Shown: positions 6,666-14,222 of the stretch, piece after piece
Position numbering within the stretch: position 1 is the stretch's first letter
How the letters are laid out: every line of letters starts with the position of its first letter
Assembly: GCA_030830765.1 (NCBI GenBank)
Contig: JAURMJ010000110.1
Span: 1-16,138 of the forward strand
Length of the DNA: 16,138 nt
Reading direction: 5' to 3'
From: Quisquiliibacterium sp.
GTDB lineage: Bacteria > Pseudomonadota > Gammaproteobacteria > Burkholderiales > Burkholderiaceae_E
Program-made: the position numbers and the translations under genes
The notes under the pieces: model-generated
Told to the model about the DNA's origin: nothing
Databases searched by the model: none
Seen by the model: only the letters and a program-made list of their open reading frames with translations

Positions 6666-8624
6666 TCATTCAGCCGGCTCGATGCTGCCCAGTCGGGCCT
6701 TCAGAGACTGCGGCTGACCGCTTAGCAGCGCGGCATAGACCGTGGCGTTCGAGAGGACCTTCTGCACATAATCACGGGTCTCGTTAAACGGAATCAGCTC
6801 TGCAAACCGTGCGCCCTCGACTGCACCGGGCAAGGTGTTTCGCCAGCGTCGAGGTCGACCCGGCCCGGCGTTGTAACCGGCTGACGCCAGCACCGCCGAG
6901 CCGTCCAGACCTTCGTAGACCGTCTTCAGGTAGAAGGTGCCAAAGCGTAGGTTGGTATTGAGTTCATTGAGCTGTTCGACACGAAAGTCTTTGACGCCAA
7001 GTTTGCGCGCGATCCATTTGCCGGTCGGTGGAATGATCTGCATCAGCCCCTGTGCGCTGGCCGATGACCGCGCCGAGCGCAAGAAGCGGGATTCCTGGCG
7101 GATCAAGCCGTAGATCCAGGCGGGATCCAGGTCATGCTCTTCGGCCAGCGGGGTGAGTCGATCCCTGAATGGCGTGATGTAGCGAAGCGCAAAGTCGTGT
7201 TCCGACTGGGTGCGATCGGCCGTGTTGACGCAGCGGTCGAGCAATTCGCGCCGGCATGCGAATTCTGCGGCTGCAATCAATTGCCGGTCATTCATGACAC
7301 GCAGCTGGAAATTCCATTCACGATTGCCTTCGTTGCGAAGTCCAAGATCGTAGAAGCGGATTGCGCGTTTGAGACCCGGATTGTTTTCGGCCTGCGCGAG
7401 TTCCTGCGGCGTCGGACGGGGCGGGGGCTTGGGAGGGTAGAAGAGTTCGCCCAGTTCCTCGGCGGCCAGCATGCCGTAGAAATTTGTCTGCCCCGCAATC
7501 GAGCGCAACTGGTCGGTTGCCTCGTTCGGTCGACCCAGTTCACGGTCGGCGCGAGCATGCCAATAGATCCAGGCCGGATCATTTCGGCTCGTCGTTCCCA
7601 TGCTTTCGTAGACTGCGTGAAGCAGAGCCCAGTCGCCATGGCGCAGGGCGGCGCGGGCAAGCCAGGGCCAGGTTTCATCGGATGCGCGGGCGCCAATGGC
7701 CTCACGAGCCAGTTGCAGTGATTGCGGCAGCAGTCGGCGCATCGACTGCGCAGCAATCTGTGAGATCACAAAGTCCCGCTCCTCTCTGGGCAGGGAGCCG
7801 ATCACATCGCGCTTTGCATCCATGCGCTCTGGATCCTTGCGGGAAAGCTGAACTGCGGCAATCACATGAAGTCGTTTGTCCAAGCCGCGGGCGAGCGATT
7901 TTTCGGGTTGGTCGAGCGCACCCTTGAGCGCGCCGGCCCGAAGACCGATCAGCGCACCGATCCGACGCACGGAACCCAGGGCGCCGATTTCCAGAGAAAT
8001 CTTCAGCCGTTGCCACAGTTGCTCGTCACTCAGGTCGCCGGCTTCGGCCATGGCGATCAGAAGTTCCAGGCAGCCGTCGCCAAGATCCTTCGGCGCAAAA
8101 AGCCGCTCCTGAGCCTGTGCCGGCAGTGTTTGCCGGTTTCGGTGCAAAGCCAGCCAGTAGTAGCAGTCGGCGCGCGAATCGTCACGGGCCAGCCAGCGGT
8201 CATATTGCGCGATCAGCTCCTGCCATTCGCCGCGTCGTCCCAGGTCGAGCATCCAGTCGCGGCGAAGCAGGTCGGCAACCAGCTTGCCGTCATGGTGATC
8301 AAGAAACCTGCGGACCCGATCATCCTGGCGACCGTCGCTGCCCAGGGCATCGCCATTGCGGTCACGCACCGGCAGCAGGCGTAGACGCAGCTGCCAGTAA
8401 TCGACGTATTCGTGCAGGGGATGAGTTGTGAGCTTGCCGGCGAGCGAGTCAAGTTTGGCCGCATCGGAGCGAACGGCGGCGTTTCGGGCCAGCACGAAGG
8501 TCTCGTCGGCCGTCAGGCTGGCCTGTTTTTTTTGCGGGGCTCGCTTGCTCGGCGCGGCCTGGCTGGCACCAACGCCTAAAATCAGCCCAAGAAGTACAAC
8601 GGACAGCAAGCGTGAAAGAGACAT
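6666..8624 (-). CDS. slt: soluble lytic murein transglycosylase (Slt70-like)
   Basis: This 652-residue protein begins with a signal peptide (hydrophobic core LLSVVLLGLILGVG, probable cleavage after SQA near residue 23) and has no lipobox, so it should be periplasmic. A long helical region with many short repeats, as in the U-shaped superhelix of Slt70, fills residues ~30-490. The C-terminal SLT domain carries the catalytic Glu511 in GLIRQESRF, then SASAQGLMQI and SAGYNAGPGR. Such enzymes cut peptidoglycan between MurNAc and GlcNAc and form 1,6-anhydro products during wall turnover. ATG 8624 is needed to include the whole signal peptide, though no Shine-Dalgarno precedes it. This start overlaps the divergent ygfA start by 13 nt, so its promoter would lie inside ygfA. 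Confidence 0.94.
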   Translation of the reverse strand: MSLSRLLSVVLLGLILGVGASQAAPSKRAPQKKQASLTADETFVLARNAAVRSDAAKLDSLAGKLTTHPLHEYVDYWQLRLRLLPVRDRNGDALGSDGRQDDRVRRFLDHHDGKLVADLLRRDWMLDLGRRGEWQELIAQYDRWLARDDSRADCYYWLALHRNRQTLPAQAQERLFAPKDLGDGCLELLIAMAEAGDLSDEQLWQRLKISLEIGALGSVRRIGALIGLRAGALKGALDQPEKSLARGLDKRLHVIAAVQLSRKDPERMDAKRDVIGSLPREERDFVISQIAAQSMRRLLPQSLQLAREAIGARASDETWPWLARAALRHGDWALLHAVYESMGTTSRNDPAWIYWHARADRELGRPNEATDQLRSIAGQTNFYGMLAAEELGELFYPPKPPPRPTPQELAQAENNPGLKRAIRFYDLGLRNEGNREWNFQLRVMNDRQLIAAAEFACRRELLDRCVNTADRTQSEHDFALRYITPFRDRLTPLAEEHDLDPAWIYGLIRQESRFLRSARSSASAQGLMQIIPPTGKWIARKLGVKDFRVEQLNELNTNLRFGTFYLKTVYEGLDGSAVLASAGYNAGPGRPRRWRNTLPGAVEGARFAELIPFNETRDYVQKVLSNATVYAALLSGQPQSLKARLGSIEPAE

Positions 8625-9211
8625 CGTTATCTAAGATAGCATGCGCACCAGTCGATGCATCGGATCGAGTCGCGGCGAGAATCGCTCTGCGCGCGCGCCG
8701 ATCGATGCTGAATGAACAGCAACGTACACAGGCTGACCTGACAATTCGCGAACGCCTTGCCGGCGTGCTCAAGAGTCTCGATATTCGCGTGCTGGCCGCC
8801 TACTGGCCGTTGTCTGGCGAGCCGGATCTTCGCCCATTGCTCGTTCAGTTGCATGACCAGGGGTTCGTCATCGCACTGCCGCGAGTCGCGCAGCCCGATG
8901 CGCCTCTGCAGTTTGACCGCTGGTCCCCTGAGGCTGCGCTGCAGCAGGGTCCGTTCGGAACGCTGCACCTCCAGGCGCAGGATCCGCAGCGGCCTCAATT
9001 ACTCATCCTGCCCTGCCTGGGATTCGATCTGCAGTGCCATCGGCTGGGTTATGGGGGCGGATATTACGATCGCACGCTTGAGCAACTCGCCGGTGTAGCC
9101 ACGATTGGAGTCGCTTACGGGATCTGCGAAATCGAGAATTTCGATGCGCAGCATCATGATCTGCCACTGGAGTGGATCGTGACTGAAGCAGGCTTGCTTT
9201 GCCGTCGTTGA
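8612..9211 (+). CDS. ygfA: 5-formyltetrahydrofolate cyclo-ligase
   Basis: The 199-residue protein belongs to the 5-FTHF cyclo-ligase (MTHFS) family, which uses ATP to turn 5-formyl-THF into 5,10-methenyl-THF and so returns a storage folate to the active pool. Seen: WPLSGEPDLRPLL (65-77), containing a conserved Glu, and RLGYGGGYYDR (144-154), the family's signature near the ATP site. The N-terminus is uncertain. GTG 8612 is the only plausible start upstream of the conserved ALRARRSML helix, but it lies inside the first codons of divergent slt and has only a weak GGA upstream. The next in-frame ATG (about 8705) would remove conserved sequence. Its product feeds the same folate pool as metF, its convergent neighbour 70 nt away. 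Confidence 0.92.
   Translation: MKETSLSKIACAPVDASDRVAARIALRARRSMLNEQQRTQADLTIRERLAGVLKSLDIRVLAAYWPLSGEPDLRPLLVQLHDQGFVIALPRVAQPDAPLQFDRWSPEAALQQGPFGTLHLQAQDPQRPQLLILPCLGFDLQCHRLGYGGGYYDRTLEQLAGVATIGVAYGICEIENFDAQHHDLPLEWIVTEAGLLCRR
8628..8638. promoter_or_regulatory. palindrome TATCTAAGATA in the shared slt/ygfA start region
   Basis: This 11-nt perfect palindrome lies 3 nt upstream of the slt ATG and within the first codons of ygfA. It is the only AT-rich patch in the area and resembles a -10 on either strand, but it is very close to the slt start codon. It may be an operator or part of a promoter; support is weak. Confidence 0.25.
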
Positions 9212-9281
9212 GCGCGGGCTTGCGCTGCAGGCGCGGATCTTCAGGGGCAGAGCGGCTTGGTCAGAAACGCTCCTGCACCCA

Positions 9282-10109
9282 TCAGCTGCGTGCCGCCTGC
9301 CACAGCTCCAGACTCGGGGACGCTTGATTCAGCGTGTAGAAGTGCAGTGCCGGAACCCCTTCGGTGACCAGTCGTCTGCATAGCGCACTGACGACGTCGA
9401 ATCCGAAACGTCGGATCGCATCCCGGTCGTCCCCGAAGCTGGCCAATGTAACGCGGGCCCAGCGCGGAATCTCGGCACCGCAGGATTCCGAAAAGCGCGC
9501 CAGCTGCGTGTAGTTGGTGATTGGCATGATGCCTGGCACGATCGGGATCGTGATACCGGCAGCGCAGACTGCGTCCCTGAAGCGCAGGAATGCGTCGGCG
9601 TTGAAAAAGTATTGGGTGATTGCCGAGTTGGCGCCGGCGTGCACCTTGCGCACGAAGGCTTCAAGATCCTGCGCCGGCGAACGAGCCTGCGGATGCATCT
9701 CGGGATAGGCGGCGACCTCAATGTGGAACCAGTCGCCAGTTTCATCGCGGATGAATTCCACCAGCTCATTGGCATACCGGAACTCGCCATGGTTCATCAT
9801 GCCCGACGGTAGATCCCCACGCAGCGCGACCAGGCGGCGGATCCCGCGCTCGTGGTACAGCGTCAGCAGGTCCCGGATGGTTTGGCGGGATGCTCCGATG
9901 CATGAAATGTGTGGCGCCACCTCGCGGCCTTCGTGGGTGATTTCCAGTACGGTATCCAGCGTTTTTTCGCGTGTCGCGCCGCCGGCCCCATAGGTGACGC
10001 TGAAGAATTCAGGCTGCACATCGGCCAGCGCCGCGCGGGTTGCTTGCAGTTTGGCGGCGCCTTGAGGTGTGTTCGGGGGGAAGAACTCGAAACTTACGTT
10101 GATGCTCAT
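9282..10109 (-). CDS. metF: methylenetetrahydrofolate reductase
   Basis: MetF is an FAD enzyme that reduces 5,10-methylene-THF to 5-methyl-THF, the methyl donor for methionine synthesis. The 275-residue protein has FEFFPPNT (7-14) with Glu8, matching the catalytic Glu28 of the E. coli enzyme. It also has SVTYGAGG (37-44), ALRGDLP (95-101) with the FAD-contacting Asp99, and EVAAYPEMHP plus ITQYFFNADAF further on. It lacks the regulatory domain of eukaryotic MTHFR, as expected for bacteria. Its ATG overlaps the tlyA stop by 4 nt (ATGA), so translation is probably coupled. It is the last gene of the minus-strand run headed by ahcY. In other betaproteobacteria metF commonly sits close to ahcY, which fits co-regulation through the SAH riboswitch, but three or four genes intervene here. 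Confidence 0.96.
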   Translation of the reverse strand: MSINVSFEFFPPNTPQGAAKLQATRAALADVQPEFFSVTYGAGGATREKTLDTVLEITHEGREVAPHISCIGASRQTIRDLLTLYHERGIRRLVALRGDLPSGMMNHGEFRYANELVEFIRDETGDWFHIEVAAYPEMHPQARSPAQDLEAFVRKVHAGANSAITQYFFNADAFLRFRDAVCAAGITIPIVPGIMPITNYTQLARFSESCGAEIPRWARVTLASFGDDRDAIRRFGFDVVSALCRRLVTEGVPALHFYTLNQASPSLELWQAARS

Positions 10110-10903
10110 GATGTGGCCTGATTATTCAGGGATATCGGGTTGAATGCCGACGGGCATGCATCAGCCCGCACTGCATGAATGAAGAATTCCTGATTGCCGT
10201 CGCCACCTCTGATTGGCGATTCAAACCAGGCCTGCAGGTGCCAGCCGTGCTGTTGCACACAGGCACTGACGCTCTGTTGCACCTGCGGATACAGTTTCGG
10301 GGTGCGGACGATCCCGCGTGAGTCCAGGCCGGCGCGTCCGACTTCGAATTGCGGCTTCACCAGTGCGATCAGTCGGGCATGCTGTGCTGCCAGCGCTGCC
10401 AGGCTGGGCAGTACCAGCGTCAGAGAAATAAACGACACGTCGATCACAATCAGATCAAACCCCGCGGCAGGCATTGCATCACCCAGCATCTGTCGCTCGA
10501 TCGCCCGAGCGTTGATGCCTTCCAGCGCGGTGACCAAAGGATGGTCGCGCAAAGCGGAATTCAGCTGGTTGTGCCCTACATCGACGCCGACGACGCGGGC
10601 TGCGCCGGCCTGCAGCAGGCAATCAGTGAACCCGCCTGTTGACTGGCCAACATCCAGACAAATGGATCCGGTGACATCCAGTCCTGCCTGCTGCAAGGCA
10701 CCAGCCAGCTTCAGGCCGCCGCGCGAGACATAGCGATCCTCGTCGCCGGGCAGCACTGTCAGTCGCGCAGCCTCGGGTAGTGATTCGGCCGGCCGGGTAA
10801 TCGGAATCGCATCCACGTGAACGCGTCCGGCCTCGATCAGACGACGCGCAAGCGTGCGTGAAGAGGCCAGGCCCTGGACGACCAGCGGTTGATCAGCTCG
10901 CAA
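10106..10903 (-). CDS. tlyA: TlyA-family rRNA 2'-O-methyltransferase (S4 plus FtsJ-like domain)
   Basis: The 265-residue protein opens with an S4 RNA-binding domain (about 1-60, with SSRTLARRLIEAGRV) and continues into an FtsJ-like methyltransferase. The K-D-K-E tetrad of RNA 2'-O-methyltransferases is present: Lys65 in SRGGLKL, Asp155 in VIDVSF, Lys183 in LVKPQFE and Glu239 in GNQEFF. The SAM motif reads DVGQSTGGFTD (84-94) where most relatives have DVGASTGGFTD, a small variation. Mycobacterial TlyA methylates 16S and 23S rRNA and affects capreomycin sensitivity; older annotations call the family hemolysin A. The start is TTG 10903, 8 nt after the panE stop and without a clear Shine-Dalgarno, chosen because MRADQPLVVQG is the family's usual beginning. 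The 3' end overlaps metF. Confidence 0.92.
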   Translation of the reverse strand: MRADQPLVVQGLASSRTLARRLIEAGRVHVDAIPITRPAESLPEAARLTVLPGDEDRYVSRGGLKLAGALQQAGLDVTGSICLDVGQSTGGFTDCLLQAGAARVVGVDVGHNQLNSALRDHPLVTALEGINARAIERQMLGDAMPAAGFDLIVIDVSFISLTLVLPSLAALAAQHARLIALVKPQFEVGRAGLDSRGIVRTPKLYPQVQQSVSACVQQHGWHLQAWFESPIRGGDGNQEFFIHAVRADACPSAFNPISLNNQATS

Positions 10904-10911
10904 TTGATTGC

Positions 10912-11835
10912 TCAGGTGTTGTTGCCCTGGATGTAGGGCTTCAAGGCTGCAACGATTGTGCGATTCACCGGCGTTGAAATGCTGTGTCGATGCGCAAGCC
11001 GGACGACTGCGCCGGACAGCCAGGGCAGCTCGAGCGGCTTGCCGGCCTGCAGATCGTGCAGCATCGAGGCCTGCATCGTCTCGGGCAGCGTGTCGACGAA
11101 GGCCATCCGGTTCGCGACAAAGTCGGTCGGCAGGCCAGCGCCTTCGGCCTGCCCGACCGTAAAGGTTTCCAACATCACGGCCTGCAAGGTTTCGCGCATG
11201 TCGGCATCGATACGGATCACACCGATTGGCTTGCGCGTGACCGCTGTCATCGCAGACAAGCCAACCAGGAAGACAAACTTCTCCCAGGTTTCGCGCTTGA
11301 TGTCAGCGACGATATCGCCATCGATGCCGCTGGTTTGGCAGGCCTGCGCAAATGCTTGCAGCGCGGGGCCCTGGGCTGGGTTAAGCGCACCGAAGCGTAA
11401 TTTTGCGAATGCGCCGCCGTGAATCACGACGCCCGGTTCGCGCAGCGCTGCCGGGATGTAAGCAATTCCGCTGGCGATTTTTTCGCGCGGAAGGGTCTGC
11501 GCAAGAATCTGCGCCGATTCGACACCGTTCTGGAACGGGATCACGACAGTGTTCGGTCCGATCAGCGCAGGCAGCAGCTTGGCCGCCTCCTGCGCGTCGG
11601 GCAGCTTGACTGCGAACATCACGATATCCGCCGGTCCGATGCTTGCCGGATCGTCTGTGGCCTGTACGCTGGGCAGATGCAGTGGGGTGACCGGGCTCTC
11701 GATGGTCAAGCCGCGTTCGCGCAGCACGGCCAGTGTTCGACTGCGCACAACGTAGTGCACGTTCTGGCCGGCGGCTGCGAGCCTGCCGCCGAAGTAACCG
11801 CCGATGCCGCCGGCGCCAATGATTGCAATTTTCAT
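10912..11835 (-). CDS. panE: 2-dehydropantoate 2-reductase (ketopantoate reductase family)
   Basis: This 307-residue protein has the NADPH-binding GAGGIGGYFGG (7-17), VKLPDAQEA (76-84), FQNGVES (101-107) and the family's Lys186 in TWEKFVF. The C-terminal domain contains KPLELPWLSGAVV with a Glu (269) equivalent to the substrate-site Glu of E. coli PanE. PanE reduces ketopantoate to pantoate for pantothenate and CoA synthesis. The family also has paralogues with other substrates, so the exact substrate is likely but not certain. Start ATG 11835 has a good AGGAG (11845-11849) at 9 nt, the best ribosome binding site in this gene run. A 6-bp hairpin (11852-11870) sits just upstream of it. tlyA follows after 8 nt. 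Confidence 0.9.
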   Translation of the reverse strand: MKIAIIGAGGIGGYFGGRLAAAGQNVHYVVRSRTLAVLRERGLTIESPVTPLHLPSVQATDDPASIGPADIVMFAVKLPDAQEAAKLLPALIGPNTVVIPFQNGVESAQILAQTLPREKIASGIAYIPAALREPGVVIHGGAFAKLRFGALNPAQGPALQAFAQACQTSGIDGDIVADIKRETWEKFVFLVGLSAMTAVTRKPIGVIRIDADMRETLQAVMLETFTVGQAEGAGLPTDFVANRMAFVDTLPETMQASMLHDLQAGKPLELPWLSGAVVRLAHRHSISTPVNRTIVAALKPYIQGNNT

Positions 11836-11851
11836 TTAGAGATTCTCCTGA

Positions 11852-11870
11852 CCGAGCACCGGAGGCTCGG
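11852..11870 (-). other. 6-bp hairpin just upstream of the panE ribosome binding site
   Basis: CCGAGC and GCTCGG flank a 7-nt loop, and the structure ends 2 nt before the panE AGGAG. No T-run follows, so it is not a standard terminator. It lies in the 159-nt space between the GNAT gene and panE and could insulate panE initiation or mark an RNA processing site. Confidence 0.4.
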
Positions 11871-11896
11871 GGCTGGATTTGCGCGGCGCTGACCGG

Positions 11897-11995
11897 CTAC
11901 GCGCACGACTTCAACCGTGTTTTTGCAGACGCCCTTGCGTTGATCGCCTCGATCGGCCGAAGCAGATCCTGCACAGCGTCGATTCGGATACTCAT
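11897..11995 (-). CDS. possible 32-residue protein coupled to the GNAT gene
   Basis: A short frame, MSIRIDAVQDLLRPIEAINA followed by 12 more residues, starts with ATG 11995 overlapping the GNAT stop as TGATG, the arrangement of coupled genes. It is rich in Ala, Arg and Ile, could form an amphipathic helix, and has no signal peptide or motif. It has no Shine-Dalgarno of its own. I recognise no family. It may be a real small protein, the decayed remnant of a longer gene, or chance. It occupies most of an otherwise empty 159-nt gap. Confidence 0.3.
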   Translation of the reverse strand: MSIRIDAVQDLLRPIEAINARASAKTRLKSCA

Positions 11996-12654
11996 CACGG
12001 ATCCTGCACCTTGGCGATGGCCCAGGTCGGGCGGGATGAGTCGAAGTGCGGGTTGATCCAGACGATCAGCGATGCCGCTGAGCACGATTCAGCATCTTCG
12101 GGCAGGTAGCCTTCGATCACTCCGCAATAACGAAAGCCTTCGCTCAGTTGAAAGCTCAGTACCGGGTCGTTGATATCGCCCCAAACCACTTTCTTGGCAT
12201 AGGTTTCCGCTGATATCTGCTGCGCATAGTGGTGATACCCCGGCAGGCGGCCGCAAGCGATGATTCTGCGCAGGTTTGCACGCCTGCAGAGTCCTCTGCG
12301 TGCCTCATAGAGCCGATGCCCGACCCGTCGACCACGCAGCTTCGGATCAACGAAGACTTCAGCGCCGTAGAGAGTGCGGCCATCAGGGTCGTGGTTATCG
12401 AAAGTGCCGCTGGTCGTGATCTCTTTCCAGGTGTGCTCCGTGCTCCATTCGTCCCAGCGGATCACCATTGAGCTTGCGCAACCGACGACTCGTTCGCCAT
12501 ACAGCGCAAGGAACTGTCCCTGCGGAAAAACGTCAAGTTGCTGGCGCACGCGTGACTCGGTCCAGGGGGCGATCGTCGGATAGACCCTGCGCTGCAGGTC
12601 AATCAGCGCAGGAATATCGGTCTCACGTGTGTTTCGAACGGTCAGGTCGGTCAT
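11995..12654 (-). CDS. GNAT-family acetyltransferase, stand-alone relative of the GNAT domain of GNAT-nitrilase fusions
   Basis: The 219-residue protein has a GNAT fold. Motif A is seen in LYGAEVFVDPKLRGRRVGHRLYEARR (95-120), with RGRRVG (107-112) as the acetyl-CoA pyrophosphate loop. ITTSGTFDNHDPDG, RRIIACGRLPGYHHYA and DPVLSFQLSEGFRYCGVIEGYLPED closely resemble the N-terminal domain of bifunctional GNAT/carbon-nitrogen hydrolase proteins, but no nitrilase domain follows here. The substrate is unknown; these motifs suggest a specific conserved ligand rather than generic peptide acetylation. ATG 12654 begins 7 nt after a strong 11-bp hairpin and has no Shine-Dalgarno, so translation may be weak or depend on ahcY. 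The stop overlaps a possible 32-codon ORF. Confidence 0.85.
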   Translation of the reverse strand: MTDLTVRNTRETDIPALIDLQRRVYPTIAPWTESRVRQQLDVFPQGQFLALYGERVVGCASSMVIRWDEWSTEHTWKEITTSGTFDNHDPDGRTLYGAEVFVDPKLRGRRVGHRLYEARRGLCRRANLRRIIACGRLPGYHHYAQQISAETYAKKVVWGDINDPVLSFQLSEGFRYCGVIEGYLPEDAESCSAASLIVWINPHFDSSRPTWAIAKVQDP

Positions 12655-12661
12655 TGGTTGG

Positions 12662-12688
12662 CAGGCGTCGGCTTGCGGCCGACGCCTG
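12662..12688 (-). terminator. strong 11-bp hairpin between ahcY and the GNAT gene, without a T-run
   Basis: CAGGCGTCGGC pairs perfectly with GCCGACGCCTG around a 5-nt loop, in the 57-nt gap after the ahcY stop. The stem is GC-rich and very stable, but the sequence after it on the minus strand is CCAACCAATG, not a U-run. It is therefore a weak candidate for an intrinsic terminator. A role in protecting the ahcY 3' end, partial termination or RNA processing is equally possible. It decides how far the SAH riboswitch's control could reach. Confidence 0.5.
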
Positions 12689-12711
12689 TCAGTGGGTCGT
12701 GACGAAACGGA

Positions 12712-14130
12712 TCAGTAGCGGTAGGCATCGCCCTTGTAGGGGCCCTCTGGCGGGACGCCGATGTAGGACGCCTGATCCGGAGTCAGTTCGGTCAGCATGG
12801 CGCCCAACTTGCTCAGTTGCAGGCGTGCGACCTTCTCATCGAGATGCTTGGGCAACACATAGACCTTGCCTTGCTCGTAAAAGTCCTTGTGGGTCCACAG
12901 CTCAATCTGCGCAATGGTCTGATTGGCGAAGGAAGAGCTCATCACGTACGACGGATGGCCGGTCGCACAGCCCAGGTTCACCAGGCGACCCTGGGCCAGC
13001 ATGATGATCCGTTTGCCATCCGGGAAGATCACATGATCGACCTGCGGCTTGATCTCCTCCCAGGTGCAGTCTTTCAGCGATGCGACATCGATCTCGTTAT
13101 CAAAGTGTCCGATGTTGCAGACGATTGCCTGATCCTTCATCCGCGCCATGTGCGCGCGCGTGATCACGTCCTTGTTGCCGGTTGCGGTCACGAAGATGTC
13201 GGCCTTGTCCGCTGCGTAGTCCATGGTGACCACGCGATATCCCTCCATCGCGGCCTGCAGCGCGCAGATCGGATCGATCTCGGTGATCCAGACTTGAGCA
13301 GACAGTGCGCGCAGCGCCTGAGCCGAGCCCTTGCCGACGTCACCGTAGCCGGCGACGACGGCAACCTTGCCGGCAATCATTACATCGGTTGCGCGTTTGA
13401 TGCCGTCGACAAGTGACTCGCGGCATCCATACAGATTGTCGAACTTGCTCTTGGTGACTGAGTCATTGACGTTGATCGCACGCATTGCCAGTTCGCCGGT
13501 AGCCGACATCTGGTAAAGGCGCTTGACGCCCGTGGTGGTCTCCTCGGTGACGCCGATGATCGAGGCCAGCTGACGCGCATACCAACCGGGATGCGACTTC
13601 AGGCGCGCGCGGATCGAATCGAACAGCGTGACCTCTTCCTCGCTCCCCGGATTGGACAGCACAGACGGATCCTTCTCAGCCTTGGCGCCCAGATGGAGCA
13701 GCAAGGTTGCGTCGCCGCCGTCATCCAGGATCATGTTCGAGGTGCCGCCATCGGCCCAGTCAAAAATCCTGTGTGTGTAGTCCCAGTACTCGGCCAGCGT
13801 CTCGCCCTTGTAAGCAAATACCGGGGTGCCGGCTGCTGCGATGGCGGCAGCGGCATGATCCTGCGTCGAGAAAATATTGCATGAGGCCCAGCGCACCTGT
13901 GCGCCAAGTGCCTGCAGCGTTTCGATCAGCACTGCGGTCTGGATCGTCATGTGCAGCGAGCCGGTGATCCGGGCGCCCGCCAGCGGCTGACTGGCCGCGT
14001 ACTCGGCGCGAATTGCCATCAGCCCGGGCATCTCGGTCTCGGCGATCGCGATTTCCTTGCGCCCCCAGGCCGCAAGGCTCATATCGGCCACTTTGAAATC
14101 GTTGAACTCTTGTTTCGGTACTGCAGACAT
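12712..14130 (-). CDS. ahcY: S-adenosylhomocysteine hydrolase
   Basis: AhcY reversibly splits S-adenosylhomocysteine into adenosine and homocysteine, removing the product inhibitor of SAM-dependent methyltransferases. The 472-residue protein shows [16 protein letters not shown] (57-72), the NAD motif GYGDVGKG (261-268), [10 protein letters not shown] and the C-terminal KGDAYRY that reaches into the partner subunit's NAD site. A segment of about 40 residues around 150-190 is the insert seen in many bacterial forms. ATG 14130 is chosen because [20 protein letters not shown] is the usual N-terminus and AGGAG (14136-14140) stands 5 nt upstream. A longer GTG frame from 14214 would run through the regulatory leader. 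A SAH riboswitch lies upstream and the ribosome binding site is inside a hairpin, so expression should rise when SAH builds up. Confidence 0.98.
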   Translation of the reverse strand: MSAVPKQEFNDFKVADMSLAAWGRKEIAIAETEMPGLMAIRAEYAASQPLAGARITGSLHMTIQTAVLIETLQALGAQVRWASCNIFSTQDHAAAAIAAAGTPVFAYKGETLAEYWDYTHRIFDWADGGTSNMILDDGGDATLLLHLGAKAEKDPSVLSNPGSEEEVTLFDSIRARLKSHPGWYARQLASIIGVTEETTTGVKRLYQMSATGELAMRAINVNDSVTKSKFDNLYGCRESLVDGIKRATDVMIAGKVAVVAGYGDVGKGSAQALRALSAQVWITEIDPICALQAAMEGYRVVTMDYAADKADIFVTATGNKDVITRAHMARMKDQAIVCNIGHFDNEIDVASLKDCTWEEIKPQVDHVIFPDGKRIIMLAQGRLVNLGCATGHPSYVMSSSFANQTIAQIELWTHKDFYEQGKVYVLPKHLDEKVARLQLSKLGAMLTELTPDQASYIGVPPEGPYKGDAYRY

Positions 14131-14155
14131 GGTCACTCCTGATGAATGAGTGACC
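14131..14155 (-). promoter_or_regulatory. hairpin burying the ahcY ribosome binding site
   Basis: GGTCACTC (14148-14155) and GAGTGACC (14131-14138) form a perfect 8-bp stem with a 9-nt loop. The AGGAG Shine-Dalgarno (14136-14140) lies half in the loop and half in the 3' arm, and the stem ends directly at the ATG. This is a textbook shape for translational repression. The 5' arm overlaps a copy of the riboswitch P1 3' strand, linking the two elements. Confidence 0.7.
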
Positions 14156-14199
14156 CGAGGGCGGCGAAAGAGAACCGAAGGGCTCGGCAGGCTCGTTCC

Positions 14200-14216
14200 C
14201 CGTGATCGGGTCACGG
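14200..14216 (-). promoter_or_regulatory. switching strand and small hairpin between riboswitch and ahcY
   Basis: CCGTGA and TCACGG form a 6-bp hairpin with a 5-nt loop. The segment GTGACCCGA (14206-14214) inside it is also complementary to two other sites: 8 nt of the P1 3' strand (14244-14251) and 9 nt just before the start-site hairpin (14150-14158). It is the natural candidate for the strand that passes the ligand signal to the ribosome binding site. Confidence 0.5.
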
Positions 14217-14222
14217 TTCAAC

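Noticed and set aside
9212..9281. Possible terminator between convergent ygfA and metF
   Set aside because: Only an imperfect, bulged stem (about 9246-9276) without a T-run on either strand; not convincing.
14131..14214. 28-codon N-terminal extension of AhcY from GTG 14214
   Set aside because: It runs through the switching strand and the Shine-Dalgarno hairpin, shows no conserved residues, and ATG 14130 has AGGAG and the family N-terminus.
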